Source: an uncultured Alphaproteobacteria bacterium (GTDB lineage Bacteria; Pseudomonadota; Alphaproteobacteria; Reyranellales; Reyranellaceae). Taken from it: a DNA stretch of 11,103 bases. The stretch lies in NCBI GenBank assembly GCA_903929895.1, contig CAIYWM010000612.1:1-11103 (forward strand), given 5' to 3'. A program made the position numbers and the translations under genes. Below the pieces are notes generated by a model. It was not told the origin of the DNA. It did not search any database and worked only from the letters and a program-made list of their open reading frames with translations. This document shows, piece after piece, positions 1 to 7,020 of this stretch. The stretch's first letter is position 1. Every line of letters starts with the position of its first letter.

Positions 1-1857
1 AACTACATGCTGGGCAAGTGGCACGTGACGCCGCTCACCGAGTCCGGCGCGACCGGCCCATTCGACGGCTGGCCTCTGGGCCGCGGCTTCGACCGCTACT
101 ACGGCTTCATGGATGCCGAGACCGATCAGTTTGCGCCGGAGCTGGTGCGTGACAACACGCCAGTCGATCCGCCGGGCACGTTCGCCACCGGCTATCACCT
201 GACATCGGACCTGGTCGACCAGGCGATCCGCTATCTCGCCGATCACGTCGCCGACAATGCCGAGATTCCGTGGCTGACCTGGGTGGCCTTCGGCGCCTGC
301 CATGCGCCCCACCAGGCGCCGTTCAACCTCGTCTCCAAGTACGACCAGGTGTTCTCTGAAGGCTGGGACGCCGAGCGTGAAAAGCGCCTCGCGCGCCAGA
401 TCGAGATGGGTGTCGTTCCGAAGGGCACGCAGCTGCCGCCGCGCAACGACTCCGTGCGCGCCTGGGCCGACATAGCCGAGCCCGAGCGCCGCATGTTCAC
501 CCGTCTGCAGGCCGCCTATGCCGCCATGCTCGACCATGCCGACCAGCATATCGGCCGCCTGATGGCGTTCCTCGAGAGTGCCGGCCAGCTCGACGACACG
601 CTGGTCATCGTCATGTCCGACAATGGCGCCAGCCAGGAGGGCGGTCCCTTCGGCATGATCAACGCCATGGGTCCCTATAACCTGCGCCGCGAATCGCTCG
701 AGGAGAAGATCGCGCGCATCGAGGATATCGGCGGACCCGACACGCATTCGAACTTCCCGTGGGGCTGGGCGATGGCGGCCAACACGCCGCTGCGCCGCTA
801 CAAGCAGAACACCCATGGCGGCGGCATCCGCGATCCGCTGGTGATGGCCTGGGACAAGGGCATCGCCGCGCGCGGCGAGCTGCGCCACCAGTTCTGCCAT
901 GCCAGCGACCTCGTGCCGACCCTGCTCGACGTCGTCGGCATCAAGCCGCCCAAGGTCATCAACGGCGTCAAGCAGATGCCGCTCGAAGGCACCAGCTTCG
1001 CGAAGAGCCTGAAGAACGCCAAGGCCAAGTCCAAGGCCAAGCCGCAGTATTTCGAGATGTTCGGCCATCGCGGCCTGGTGCAGGACGGCTGGAAGGCGGT
1101 CTCCTTCCACCCGCCGGGCGCCGACTTCGCCAACGACAAGTGGGAACTTTACCACCTCGACCAGGATTTCAACGAGACCAACGATCTCGCCGAGAAGGAG
1201 CCCGAGCGGCTGAAGGCGATGATCGAGGAATGGTGGCGGCAGGCCGAGGCGAGCAAGGTGCTGCCGCTCGACGACCGCTTCGCGCCGCGCTTCGCCGACA
1301 ATGCCAAGCGCTTCCACGGACCGCGCAACCGCTTCGTGTTCCATGCCGGCATGGGCCATGTCCCGACCGATGTGGCGCCCGACGTGCGTAACCGGACCTA
1401 CACGATCGAGGCCGACGTGCAGGTCGACGGGCCGATGACCGAGGGCGTGCTGATCGCCCACGGCGACGCGACGACCGGCTACTCGCTCTACATGAAGGAC
1501 GGCAAGCTCGCCTACGACATGAACATCGGCGGCGAGCACCACCTGATCGTCTCCGACCGTCCGGTGCCGGCGGGCAACCGCAAGCTGGCGGTGCGCATGC
1601 GCCGCAACCAGGGGCGCAACCTCGCCACGATCCTGATCGACGGCGAGCCGGCGGGCAGCTTCGACACCCAGAACGGCTTCGTGAGTTTCATCTCCTGGTC
1701 GGGCCTCGACATCGGCCGCGACCGCTCGAGCCCGGTGTCCCACTACGAGGCGCCGTTCGCCTTCACCGGCAAGCTGCGCAAGGTCACCGTGCTGATGGAC
1801 GACGACCAGGTGCTCGACGCCGAGAAGGCGGCTGCGGCGGCGCTGGCCCGCGAGTGA
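1..1857 (+). CDS. Arylsulfatase, large AtsA-like type (5' end outside window)
   Basis: Hydrolyses sulfate esters, probably of aryl or alkyl alcohols. The reading frame is open from base 1, so the gene starts upstream; the N-terminal C-x-P-S-R motif that becomes formylglycine is not in view. Counting from the Met at base 7, the second sulfatase signature G-K-W-H is at 3-6, giving the conserved Lys and His. C-H-A-P-H follows at 98-102, the metal-binding S-D-N-G at 204-207, and a T-P-L-R-R-Y-K-Q stretch at 260-267 whose Lys fits the substrate sulfate-binding site. A short Lys/Ala-rich linker lies at about 334-346. Residues from about 440 to the end look like a beta-rich LamG/concanavalin-type domain, as in the roughly 750-800 residue bacterial arylsulfatases, so perhaps 130-150 residues are missing. 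The MFS gene overlaps its stop, implying one transcript. The family call is firm; the substrate is unknown. Confidence 0.93.
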   Translation, partial: NYMLGKWHVTPLTESGATGPFDGWPLGRGFDRYYGFMDAETDQFAPELVRDNTPVDPPGTFATGYHLTSDLVDQAIRYLADHVADNAEIPWLTWVAFGACHAPHQAPFNLVSKYDQVFSEGWDAEREKRLARQIEMGVVPKGTQLPPRNDSVRAWADIAEPERRMFTRLQAAYAAMLDHADQHIGRLMAFLESAGQLDDTLVIVMSDNGASQEGGPFGMINAMGPYNLRRESLEEKIARIEDIGGPDTHSNFPWGWAMAANTPLRRYKQNTHGGGIRDPLVMAWDKGIAARGELRHQFCHASDLVPTLLDVVGIKPPKVINGVKQMPLEGTSFAKSLKNAKAKSKAKPQYFEMFGHRGLVQDGWKAVSFHPPGADFANDKWELYHLDQDFNETNDLAEKEPERLKAMIEEWWRQAEASKVLPLDDRFAPRFADNAKRFHGPRNRFVFHAGMGHVPTDVAPDVRNRTYTIEADVQVDGPMTEGVLIAHGDATTGYSLYMKDGKLAYDMNIGGEHHLIVSDRPVPAGNRKLAVRMRRNQGRNLATILIDGEPAGSFDTQNGFVSFISWSGLDIGRDRSSPVSHYEAPFAFTGKLRKVTVLMDDDQVLDAEKAAAAALARE

Positions 1858-3074
1858 GCGTCGCCCCGCAGGGGAGGGGCATCGACAGCGCCTATGCGTG
1901 GCGGCTGGCGCTGGTCTCGATGGCCTGCGTCGCGCTGGGCGGCGGCGGCATCTACCTGCCCATGGTCGGTCTCAAGGAGATGGCGGCCGATTTCGGCGAC
2001 CAGCGCGCCGTGCCGTCCTTCGCCTACATGGTGGGCTTCTTCGGCATGGGCGTGGGCGGCGTCTTCATGGGCTGGCTCGCCGATCGCACCAGTCCCCGGG
2101 TGCCGCTGCTGATTGCCGGCATCTCGATCGCGCTGGGCGGATGGGTCGCCTCGCGTGGCGGCGAGTTCGCGCTCTACGCCGGCTACGCGATGCTGCTGGG
2201 CTTCTTCGGCAATGCCGGCACCTTCACGCCGGCGATGAACAACGTGCAGGGCTGGTTCGAGAAACGCCGCAACATGGCCGTCGCGCTGATCTCCATCGGG
2301 CCCGCGGTGGCCGGCTCGGTCTGGCCGCAGGTCTATCGTGTGCTGCTGCCGGAGATCGGCTGGCGCGACACGCTGCTGGTCTACGGCCTGTCGGCCGGCG
2401 GGCTGTTGCTGCTGGGCGCGCTCTACGTTCGCGCGGCGCCGACCCTACGCGGTCCGGGCGGACGGCGGCGCGAGGAGAAAGTGCACCTGCCGCTGCCCTC
2501 CTCGGCGATCATGTTGCTGCTGTCGGCGGCCGGCTTCTGCTGTTGCGCCGCCATGGCGATTCCCTTCGTGCACATGGTCGCCTTCTGTGGCGACCTTGGC
2601 TATCCCGCGGCGCGCGGCACCGAGGCGGTGTCGCTGGTGCTGGTCTCGGCCATCGTCGCCACCTTCGTCATGGCGCGGCTCGCCCAGCGCATCGGACCGC
2701 TGCCCGTCAGCCTGCTCTGTTCGGTGATCCAGATCGGCTCGCTGGTCGGCTTCCTCTACGTGCGCGACATCAACGGCATCTATGCGCTGTCGCTGCTGCA
2801 CGGCATTCCCTTCATTGCCATCGTGCAGGGCTATGCGCTCAACCTGCGCTTCCTCTACGGTCCGACGATCGCCGGCTGGCGGCTGGGCGTGGTGATGCTG
2901 TTCGCCATGGCCGGCATGGCCGCGGGCGGCTGGCTGGGTGGCTTCATCTTCGACGCGACGCTTTCCTATACGTCGGCGTTCCAGTCGGCGCTGGCCTTCA
3001 ACCTGCTCAACCTGATGCTGCTGGGCATCCTCTACCTGGCGCAGCGCCGGCGACAGATGGTCAGTCTGCCTTGA
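1854..3074 (+). CDS. MFS transporter, monocarboxylate-porter-like
   Basis: Inner-membrane secondary transporter of 406 residues, the usual MFS size, with about 12 hydrophobic segments. The MFS loop 2-3 motif is present as G-W-L-A-D-R (73-78). A G-W-F-E-K-R-R-N-M-A stretch (133-142) resembles the MCT/oxalate-formate branch, where W-F-x-x-R-R-G-x-A is typical. A charged Arg/Glu-rich loop at about 199-209 separates the two halves. The start is taken as GTG at 1854, because this gives a four-base GTGA overlap with the sulfatase stop and the hydrophobic N-terminal region follows directly. No strong Shine-Dalgarno sequence precedes it, so translation is probably coupled to the sulfatase. The context suggests uptake of the desulfated product or a related carboxylate; this is inference. 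The 3' end overlaps the convergent Bug gene by 14 bp. Confidence 0.9.
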   Translation: MSVAPQGRGIDSAYAWRLALVSMACVALGGGGIYLPMVGLKEMAADFGDQRAVPSFAYMVGFFGMGVGGVFMGWLADRTSPRVPLLIAGISIALGGWVASRGGEFALYAGYAMLLGFFGNAGTFTPAMNNVQGWFEKRRNMAVALISIGPAVAGSVWPQVYRVLLPEIGWRDTLLVYGLSAGGLLLLGALYVRAAPTLRGPGGRRREEKVHLPLPSSAIMLLLSAAGFCCCAAMAIPFVHMVAFCGDLGYPAARGTEAVSLVLVSAIVATFVMARLAQRIGPLPVSLLCSVIQIGSLVGFLYVRDINGIYALSLLHGIPFIAIVQGYALNLRFLYGPTIAGWRLGVVMLFAMAGMAAGGWLGGFIFDATLSYTSAFQSALAFNLLNLMLLGILYLAQRRRQMVSLP

Positions 3075-4020
3075 TGCCGGATTGGGCGATCACCTTGCTC
3101 CAGCGCTGATCCTCGCTCTTCAGGAACGCGGTGAATTGAGCCGCGTCCATCGCATGCGGAATGGCGCCCACCGCCAGGAACTTCTTCTGGATTTCCGGCA
3201 GGCCGACCACCTTCACCACGGCGTCCGACAGCCGCTTGACCTTGTCGGCTGGCGTCTGCGCCGGCAGGAGGACCGCCAGCCACGCACTGGCCTCGAGCCC
3301 GGGGAAGCCCTGCTCGGCGATGGTCGGCGTGTCTGGGAAGAAGGTCAGGCGATCGAGCGTGCTGACGGCAATCAGGCGCAGGCGACCAGCATCGATATGC
3401 GGCTTGGTGACGGTGACGGTATCCATAGCGACCTGCACCGTGCCGGCGACGAGGTCGTTCATGGCCGGTGGGCTGCCCTGATAGGGTACGTGAAGGATGC
3501 GCATGCCGGCCTTGGCCTTCAGCTCCTCCATGGCGACATGGCTCAAGGTGCCGTTGCCCGACGAGGGATGGCTGAGCTTGTCCGGATTGGCCTTGGCGTA
3601 GGCAATCAGCTCGGGCAGCGTCTTCACTGGCAGCGACGGATGCACCACCAGCACGAGCGGCAGGTCGCAGACCCGCGCCACTGGCTCGAAGCTGGTCAGG
3701 CTCTGGTAGGTCACGTTCTTGTAGAGATGCGGATTGATCGCCAGCGCGGCGAGTGGCGACAGGACGAAGGTGCTGCCGTCCGGCGTCGCGCGGGCGACCA
3801 GGCCGAGGGCAATGCTGCCGCCCTGGCCCGGCTTGTTGTCGACGATGACGGTCTCGCCGAGCTCGGGCTTCAGCGCTTCGGCCAGCAGCCGGGCGACGAT
3901 GTCGGTCGCCTGGCCGGCCGGAAAGCCGACCACCAGCTTCGCGACCTTGTCGCCCTGCGCCTGGGCCGACGGCGCGGCCAGGATGGCGAGCGAAAGCGCG
4001 CCAAACGTACGTCGATGCAT
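3061..4020 (-). CDS. Bug/TctC-family periplasmic solute-binding protein
   Basis: Extracytoplasmic binding protein of the tripartite tricarboxylate transporter family, which captures carboxylates or related small molecules. The start at 4020 (319 residues) is chosen over an in-frame Met at 4077 because GGGAGGA lies five bases upstream and the signal peptide then begins at once. That signal has M-H-R-R-T-F, a hydrophobic core at about 7-17 and a likely cleavage site after A-Q-A (19-21). The R-R-x-F is Tat-like, but Sec export is equally possible. Family hallmarks are V-G-F-P-A-G at 31-36 with Asp40, D-N-K-P-G-Q-G-G at 61-68, and P-Y-Q-G-S-P-P-A-M-N-D-L-V-A-G at 179-193. No TctA/TctB membrane subunits are nearby; such orphan binding proteins are common in this family. 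It lies downstream of the CoA-transferase on the same strand, 173 bp away, so it may have its own promoter. Ligand unknown. Confidence 0.94.
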   Translation of the reverse strand: MHRRTFGALSLAILAAPSAQAQGDKVAKLVVGFPAGQATDIVARLLAEALKPELGETVIVDNKPGQGGSIALGLVARATPDGSTFVLSPLAALAINPHLYKNVTYQSLTSFEPVARVCDLPLVLVVHPSLPVKTLPELIAYAKANPDKLSHPSSGNGTLSHVAMEELKAKAGMRILHVPYQGSPPAMNDLVAGTVQVAMDTVTVTKPHIDAGRLRLIAVSTLDRLTFFPDTPTIAEQGFPGLEASAWLAVLLPAQTPADKVKRLSDAVVKVVGLPEIQKKFLAVGAIPHAMDAAQFTAFLKSEDQRWSKVIAQSGIKAD

Positions 4021-4025
4021 CGTGA

Positions 4026-4032
4026 TCCTCCC
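4026..4032 (-). promoter_or_regulatory. Ribosome binding site of the Bug gene (decides the start)
   Basis: The minus strand reads GGGAGGA, five bases before the ATG at 4020-4018. It is the only strong Shine-Dalgarno sequence near the possible starts, and it rules out the upstream in-frame Met at 4077, which would put 19 extra polar residues ahead of the signal peptide. Confidence 0.8.
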
Positions 4033-4057
4033 GTGCAGCCTGTTGGAATGTATTTTT

Positions 4058-4106
4058 GCAGGTATCGGCAAGAACATCGACCCGCCAGCGGTATCAGGAT
4101 ACCTGC
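4058..4106. promoter_or_regulatory. Inverted-repeat cluster, possible operator
   Basis: GCAGGTATC at 4058-4066 is exactly inverted as GATACCTGC at 4098-4106. A third copy of the core, GGTATC, at 4090-4095 forms a compact palindrome GGTATC-AG-GATACC with 4098-4103. The three cores lie about 40-85 bases before the Bug start, where operators are usual. The palindromic form suits a dimeric repressor or activator, but the regulator is not encoded in the window. The same bases could instead form alternative hairpins in a leader RNA. Confidence 0.45.
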
Positions 4107-4126
4107 CTCAGGGGGTGCGACATTCA

Positions 4127-4162
4127 ATTCGTTTGATTCGTTTATTTCATTTATTTCGTTTA
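4127..4162. repeat. Four-copy 9-bp AT-rich tandem repeat
   Basis: Four adjoining 9-base units run without a gap: ATTCGTTTG, ATTCGTTTA, TTTCATTTA, TTTCGTTTA. The units differ from each other at one to three positions. The tract stands out in GC-rich DNA and lies upstream of the Bug gene. It could be an AT-rich upstream promoter element, a DNA-bending or protein-binding site, or a slipped-strand repeat whose copy number varies. It is not inside a gene I can support. Confidence 0.7.
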
Positions 4163-4193
4163 TTCACCCAGGCCCGGCTTTCTGGACGGCCTG

Positions 4194-5408
4194 TTAGATG
4201 ACCTTGCGTGCCTGCAGTCCCGCGATCTCCGCCGCGGACAGGCCCAGGCCGCCATAGACTTCCTCGTTGTGCTGGCCCATCGCCGGGCCGGCATGGCGTA
4301 CGGCGCCCGGCGTTTCGGAGAAGCGTGGCACGACGCCCTGCATGCGTACCGAACCCAGCTCCGAGTCGGGCACGCTCACGATCGCCTGGCGCGCCGCGAA
4401 CTGCGGGTCTGAGAAGACGTCGGCGATGTCGTAGATCGGCGAGAAGCCGACCTCGTGGCGCGTGAAGGTCTCGCGCAGCTCGGCCAGGGTCAGCCTGCCG
4501 ATGGCGGCGCCGACGATCACGTCGAGCTCCAGATAGTTCTTCACCCGCGCCGGATTGAGGGCGAAGCGCGGATCCTCCAGCAGGTGCTTCAGGTCGAGCG
4601 CCGCGCAGAGCCGCACGAAAATGCTCTGGGTCGAGGCCGCGATCGACGCCCACTTGTCGTCGGCGGTGCGATAGACGTTGCCCGGCGCGGCGTACTGGCT
4701 GCGATTGCCCGACCGCGTGCGCACGGCGCCGAGCTGGTCGTACTCGATCGCCAGGAACTCGAGCGTGCGCATCATCGCCTCGGTCGCAGAGCAGTCGATC
4801 TCCTGGCCGCGCCGCTCGGGATGGCGCGCGAGATCGTGCAGGGCGGCGAGGATTCCCAGCGCCCCGAACAGGCCGGCGACGGCATCGGAGATCGGATAGC
4901 CGAGATGCAGCGGCCGCCCGTCCTCCTCGCCGCAGATCTGAGTGAAGCCGCTCATCGCCTCGAAGATGCGCGCGAAGCCCGGCCGCCCGGCATAGGGACC
5001 GTCCTGGCCGAAGCCGGTAACGCGCAGGATCGTGAGGCGCGGATTGAGGCCCTGCAGCCAGGCTCGCGTGATGCCCCAGCCGTCGAGCGTGCCCGGGCGG
5101 AAATTCTCCACCAGCACGTCGGCGTCGGCCACCAGCTTGGCAAACAGGTCGCGTCCCTCGGGCAACCGAAGATCGAGCGTGACGCCCTTCTTGTTGCGGT
5201 TGGTGACCTTCCACCACAGCGGCACGCCGTCCTTGTGCGGCGCCAGCGCGCGCAGCGAGTCGCCGACGCCCGGCATCTCGACCTTGACGATCTCGGCGCC
5301 GTAATCGCCCAGCAGGCCCGCCGCGAACGGGCCGGCCACGACCGTCGAGATGTCGACGATGCGCAGGCCCTTGAGCGGTCCCTGGGCTTCGGGTTGGTCG
5401 GTCTTCAT
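4194..5408 (-). CDS. CaiB/BaiF-type (class III) CoA-transferase
   Basis: Cytoplasmic enzyme of a family that moves CoA between acyl-CoA and a free carboxylic acid. It has 404 residues, the usual length. The start at 5408 is preferred to an in-frame ATG at 5423 because GAGGAA lies seven bases ahead of it and nothing like a ribosome binding site precedes the other. Family motifs are G-L-R-I-V-D at 14-19, V-A-G-P-F-A-A-G-L-L-G-D-Y-G-A-E-I-V-K-V-E at 24-44, N-R-N-K-K-G at 70-75, V-E-N-F-R-P-G at 100-106 and T-G-F-G-Q-D-G-P-Y at 131-139. The block that in most members reads R-P-G-Y/F-D here reads R-P-G-F-A (142-146), so Ala146 sits where the acyl-accepting Asp is expected. The enzyme may therefore use another mechanism or be a racemase-like or non-classical member. 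It is divergent from the amidase gene and upstream of the Bug gene, consistent with organic-acid catabolism. Confidence 0.92.
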   Translation of the reverse strand: MKTDQPEAQGPLKGLRIVDISTVVAGPFAAGLLGDYGAEIVKVEMPGVGDSLRALAPHKDGVPLWWKVTNRNKKGVTLDLRLPEGRDLFAKLVADADVLVENFRPGTLDGWGITRAWLQGLNPRLTILRVTGFGQDGPYAGRPGFARIFEAMSGFTQICGEEDGRPLHLGYPISDAVAGLFGALGILAALHDLARHPERRGQEIDCSATEAMMRTLEFLAIEYDQLGAVRTRSGNRSQYAAPGNVYRTADDKWASIAASTQSIFVRLCAALDLKHLLEDPRFALNPARVKNYLELDVIVGAAIGRLTLAELRETFTRHEVGFSPIYDIADVFSDPQFAARQAIVSVPDSELGSVRMQGVVPRFSETPGAVRHAGPAMGQHNEEVYGGLGLSAAEIAGLQARKVI

Positions 5409-5542
5409 CGGGCATTTCCTCATGGTCGATTCGTGGGCCGGTGCGCATGCGGAGCGGTCAAGGCAGCTAAACCAGCTTTGCGCGGCAGGGAAGGGAGACA
5501 GGGCGCAGTGAAGGCTGGCACAGTGGTGACCGGAGGCAATAC
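5409..5542. promoter_or_regulatory. Divergent intergenic region between CoA-transferase and amidase
   Basis: The two genes face away from each other across 134 bp, so promoters for both are expected here. For the minus strand there is CTTGAC at 5462-5457, matching the common alphaproteobacterial -35 form, but I see no good -10 at the right distance. For the plus strand only the GGAGG ribosome binding site (5532-5536), six bases before the amidase ATG, is clear. Shared control of the two arms is plausible from layout alone. Confidence 0.45.
5416..5421 (-). promoter_or_regulatory. Ribosome binding site of the CoA-transferase (decides the start)
   Basis: The minus strand reads GAGGAA, seven bases before the ATG at 5408-5406. 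It overlaps the alternative ATG at 5423-5421, making that upstream codon unlikely as the start. Confidence 0.7.
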
Positions 5543-6994
5543 ATGAGCAACGAACTTTGGCGTCTTACCGCAGTCGAGGCCGTTTCGCGCCTCAGGAAGA
5601 AGGAGATTTCGCCGCTCGATCTGGTGGATGCTTCGGCGGCGCGCATGGCCCAGGTCGAGCCCGCCGTGAACGCCATGCCGACGCTCTGCCTCGACCGCGC
5701 CCGCGACCACGCCAAGCGGATCATGGAAGGCAAGGCCAACGACGCCGACAATGAGGCCGGCTGGCTGGCCGGTCTTCCCGTGTCGATCAAGGACCTGACC
5801 GACGTGGCGGGCGTGCGCACCACCTACGGCTCGCCGATCTTCGCCAACCATGTGCCGGAGAAGTCGAACCCGCTGGTCGAGCGCATCGAGCGCAAGGGCG
5901 GCATCGTCATGGGCAAGTCGAACACGCCGGAGTTCGGCGCCGGCGGCAGCACCTTCAACGAGGTCTTCGGCCGCACGCGCAATCCCTGGAACACCTCGCT
6001 CACCTGCGGCGGGTCCACGGGCGGCGGTTCGGTCTCGGTGGCAACCGGCGAGGTCTGGCTGGCGCACGGCTCCGACCATGGCGGCTCGCTGCGGCGGCCC
6101 GGCACCTACTGCTCGACGGTCGGCCTCCGCCCGTCGGCCGGGCGGGTGACGCGCGGCACCTCGAACAATCTCTATTCGCCGCAGTCGGTGCAGGGCCCGA
6201 TGGCCCGCAACGTCGCCGACCTGGCGCTGTTCCTCGACGCGATGTCGGGCTTCTGTCCGCACGACGCCATGACCTTCGACGCGCCCGCCGTATCGTTCAG
6301 CACAGCGGTCGCCAATCCCGTGCTGCCCAAACGCGTCGCGTTCACCATCGACTTCGGCGGCCGATTCGAGGTCGACCGCGAGATCCGCGAGATCTGCACG
6401 AAGATGGCGCAACGCTTCGAGGAGCTGGGCTGCATCGTCGAGGAAGTCTCGCCTGATTTCGGTCCGGTCGACGAAGTCTTCATGGCGCTGCGCAGCCAGC
6501 AGTTCGTGGTCGACCGCGAGCTGCAGATCCAGCAGCATCGCGACAAGTTCAAGCCCGACATCATCTGGAACACCGACCTCGGCCTCAAGCAGACGACCAG
6601 CCAGCTCGCCTGGGCCGAACGGGAACGAGCGGCGCTGTACCGGCGGATGTTCACCTTCTTCCAGACCTACGACCTGCTGGTGACTCCGGGTGCGCCGACC
6701 GCCGCCTTCGACGTCAACCTGCGGGCGCCGGCCACCATCGCCGGCAAGAAGCTGGAAAACTACATGTCGGGCTCGACGCTCAACTCCGCGATCACCGTGA
6801 CCGGCAGCCCGGCGATTGCCGTGCCCTGCGGCTTCGACAGTTTCGGCCGCCCGGTGGGCCTGCAGCTCGTCGGCAAGCCGCGTGGCGAGGCGGCGCTCCT
6901 GCAGGCGGCGGCGCTCTACGAGAAAATGGTCGGCTTCGATCGGCTGCTGCCCATCGACCCGAGGCCGGGAACCGTGCCACCCTCCTCCCCATAA
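5543..6994 (+). CDS. Amidase-signature family hydrolase
   Basis: Cytoplasmic hydrolase that cleaves a carboxamide to acid plus ammonia or amine, or acts on a related amide. It has 483 residues, normal for the family. The Ser-cisSer-Lys triad can be placed: Lys83 in S-I-K-D, Ser158 in C-G-G-S-T-G-G-G-S, and nucleophile Ser182 in G-S-D-H-G-G-S-L-R. The 24-residue gap between the two Ser and the 75-residue gap from Lys match known members such as FAAH. G-L-R-P-S-A-G-R-V (194-202) and G-P-M-A-R-N-V-A-D-L (218-227) also fit. There is no signal peptide. GGAGG six bases upstream supports the start. Sequence alone does not separate an amidase from the GatA subunit; the lack of gatB or gatC nearby and the catabolic setting favour a stand-alone amidase. 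The SDR gene follows after 26 bp, suggesting an operon. Confidence 0.93.
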   Translation: MSNELWRLTAVEAVSRLRKKEISPLDLVDASAARMAQVEPAVNAMPTLCLDRARDHAKRIMEGKANDADNEAGWLAGLPVSIKDLTDVAGVRTTYGSPIFANHVPEKSNPLVERIERKGGIVMGKSNTPEFGAGGSTFNEVFGRTRNPWNTSLTCGGSTGGGSVSVATGEVWLAHGSDHGGSLRRPGTYCSTVGLRPSAGRVTRGTSNNLYSPQSVQGPMARNVADLALFLDAMSGFCPHDAMTFDAPAVSFSTAVANPVLPKRVAFTIDFGGRFEVDREIREICTKMAQRFEELGCIVEEVSPDFGPVDEVFMALRSQQFVVDRELQIQQHRDKFKPDIIWNTDLGLKQTTSQLAWAERERAALYRRMFTFFQTYDLLVTPGAPTAAFDVNLRAPATIAGKKLENYMSGSTLNSAITVTGSPAIAVPCGFDSFGRPVGLQLVGKPRGEAALLQAAALYEKMVGFDRLLPIDPRPGTVPPSSP

Positions 6995-7014
6995 GAAAGA
7001 CAAGAGGGGGAGGG
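6980..7014 (+). promoter_or_regulatory. Possible hairpin covering the SDR ribosome binding site
   Basis: A C-rich stretch in the last amidase codons (6980-6990) can pair with the G-rich stretch at 7006-7014, which contains the SDR ribosome binding site GGGAGGG (7008-7014, six bases before the ATG). The stem would be about nine pairs with one bulged T, and the amidase stop codon lies in the loop. Ribosomes finishing the amidase would open the stem, so SDR translation could depend on amidase translation. This is inference from base pairing only. Confidence 0.4.
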
Positions 7015-7020
7015 ACAACA

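Larger units (their letters stand above)
4021..4193 (-). promoter_or_regulatory. Repeat-rich leader and probable control region of the Bug gene
   Basis: This 173-bp gap between the CoA-transferase stop and the Bug start is much richer in A and T than its surroundings. Reading on the minus strand it holds, in order: a short GC hairpin right after the CoA-transferase stop (CAGGCC/GGCCTG, 4188-4193 with 4169-4174, 13-base loop, no T-run), a 9-bp tandem repeat, a cluster of GGTATC/GATACC repeats, a weak -10-like TACATT (4052-4047) and the ribosome binding site. I cannot name a convincing -35 box. The arrangement fits a separately regulated promoter for the Bug gene. No small gene could be supported here. 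Confidence 0.5.

Noticed and set aside
1898..3109. Alternative plus-strand frame over the MFS gene
   Set aside because: Arg/Leu-rich and without transmembrane pattern or motif; the MFS frame has both and a stop-start overlap with the sulfatase.
4169..4193. Terminator after the CoA-transferase stop
   Set aside because: The stem is only six pairs with a 13-base loop, and on the minus strand it is followed by A-rich rather than T-rich sequence, so it does not meet the intrinsic-terminator pattern.
3082..4197. Long plus-strand open frame opposite the Bug gene
   Set aside because: It is a mirror of the Bug coding sequence, with Arg/Gln/His-rich composition and no motif. It continues into the AT-rich repeats, where it gives only low-complexity Ser/Phe/Ile sequence.
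5516..5530. Sigma-54-like promoter TGGCAC-N5-TGAC before the amidase
   Set aside because: The -12 element lacks the conserved GC of TTGC, and transcription would begin at about the start codon, downstream of the ribosome binding site.
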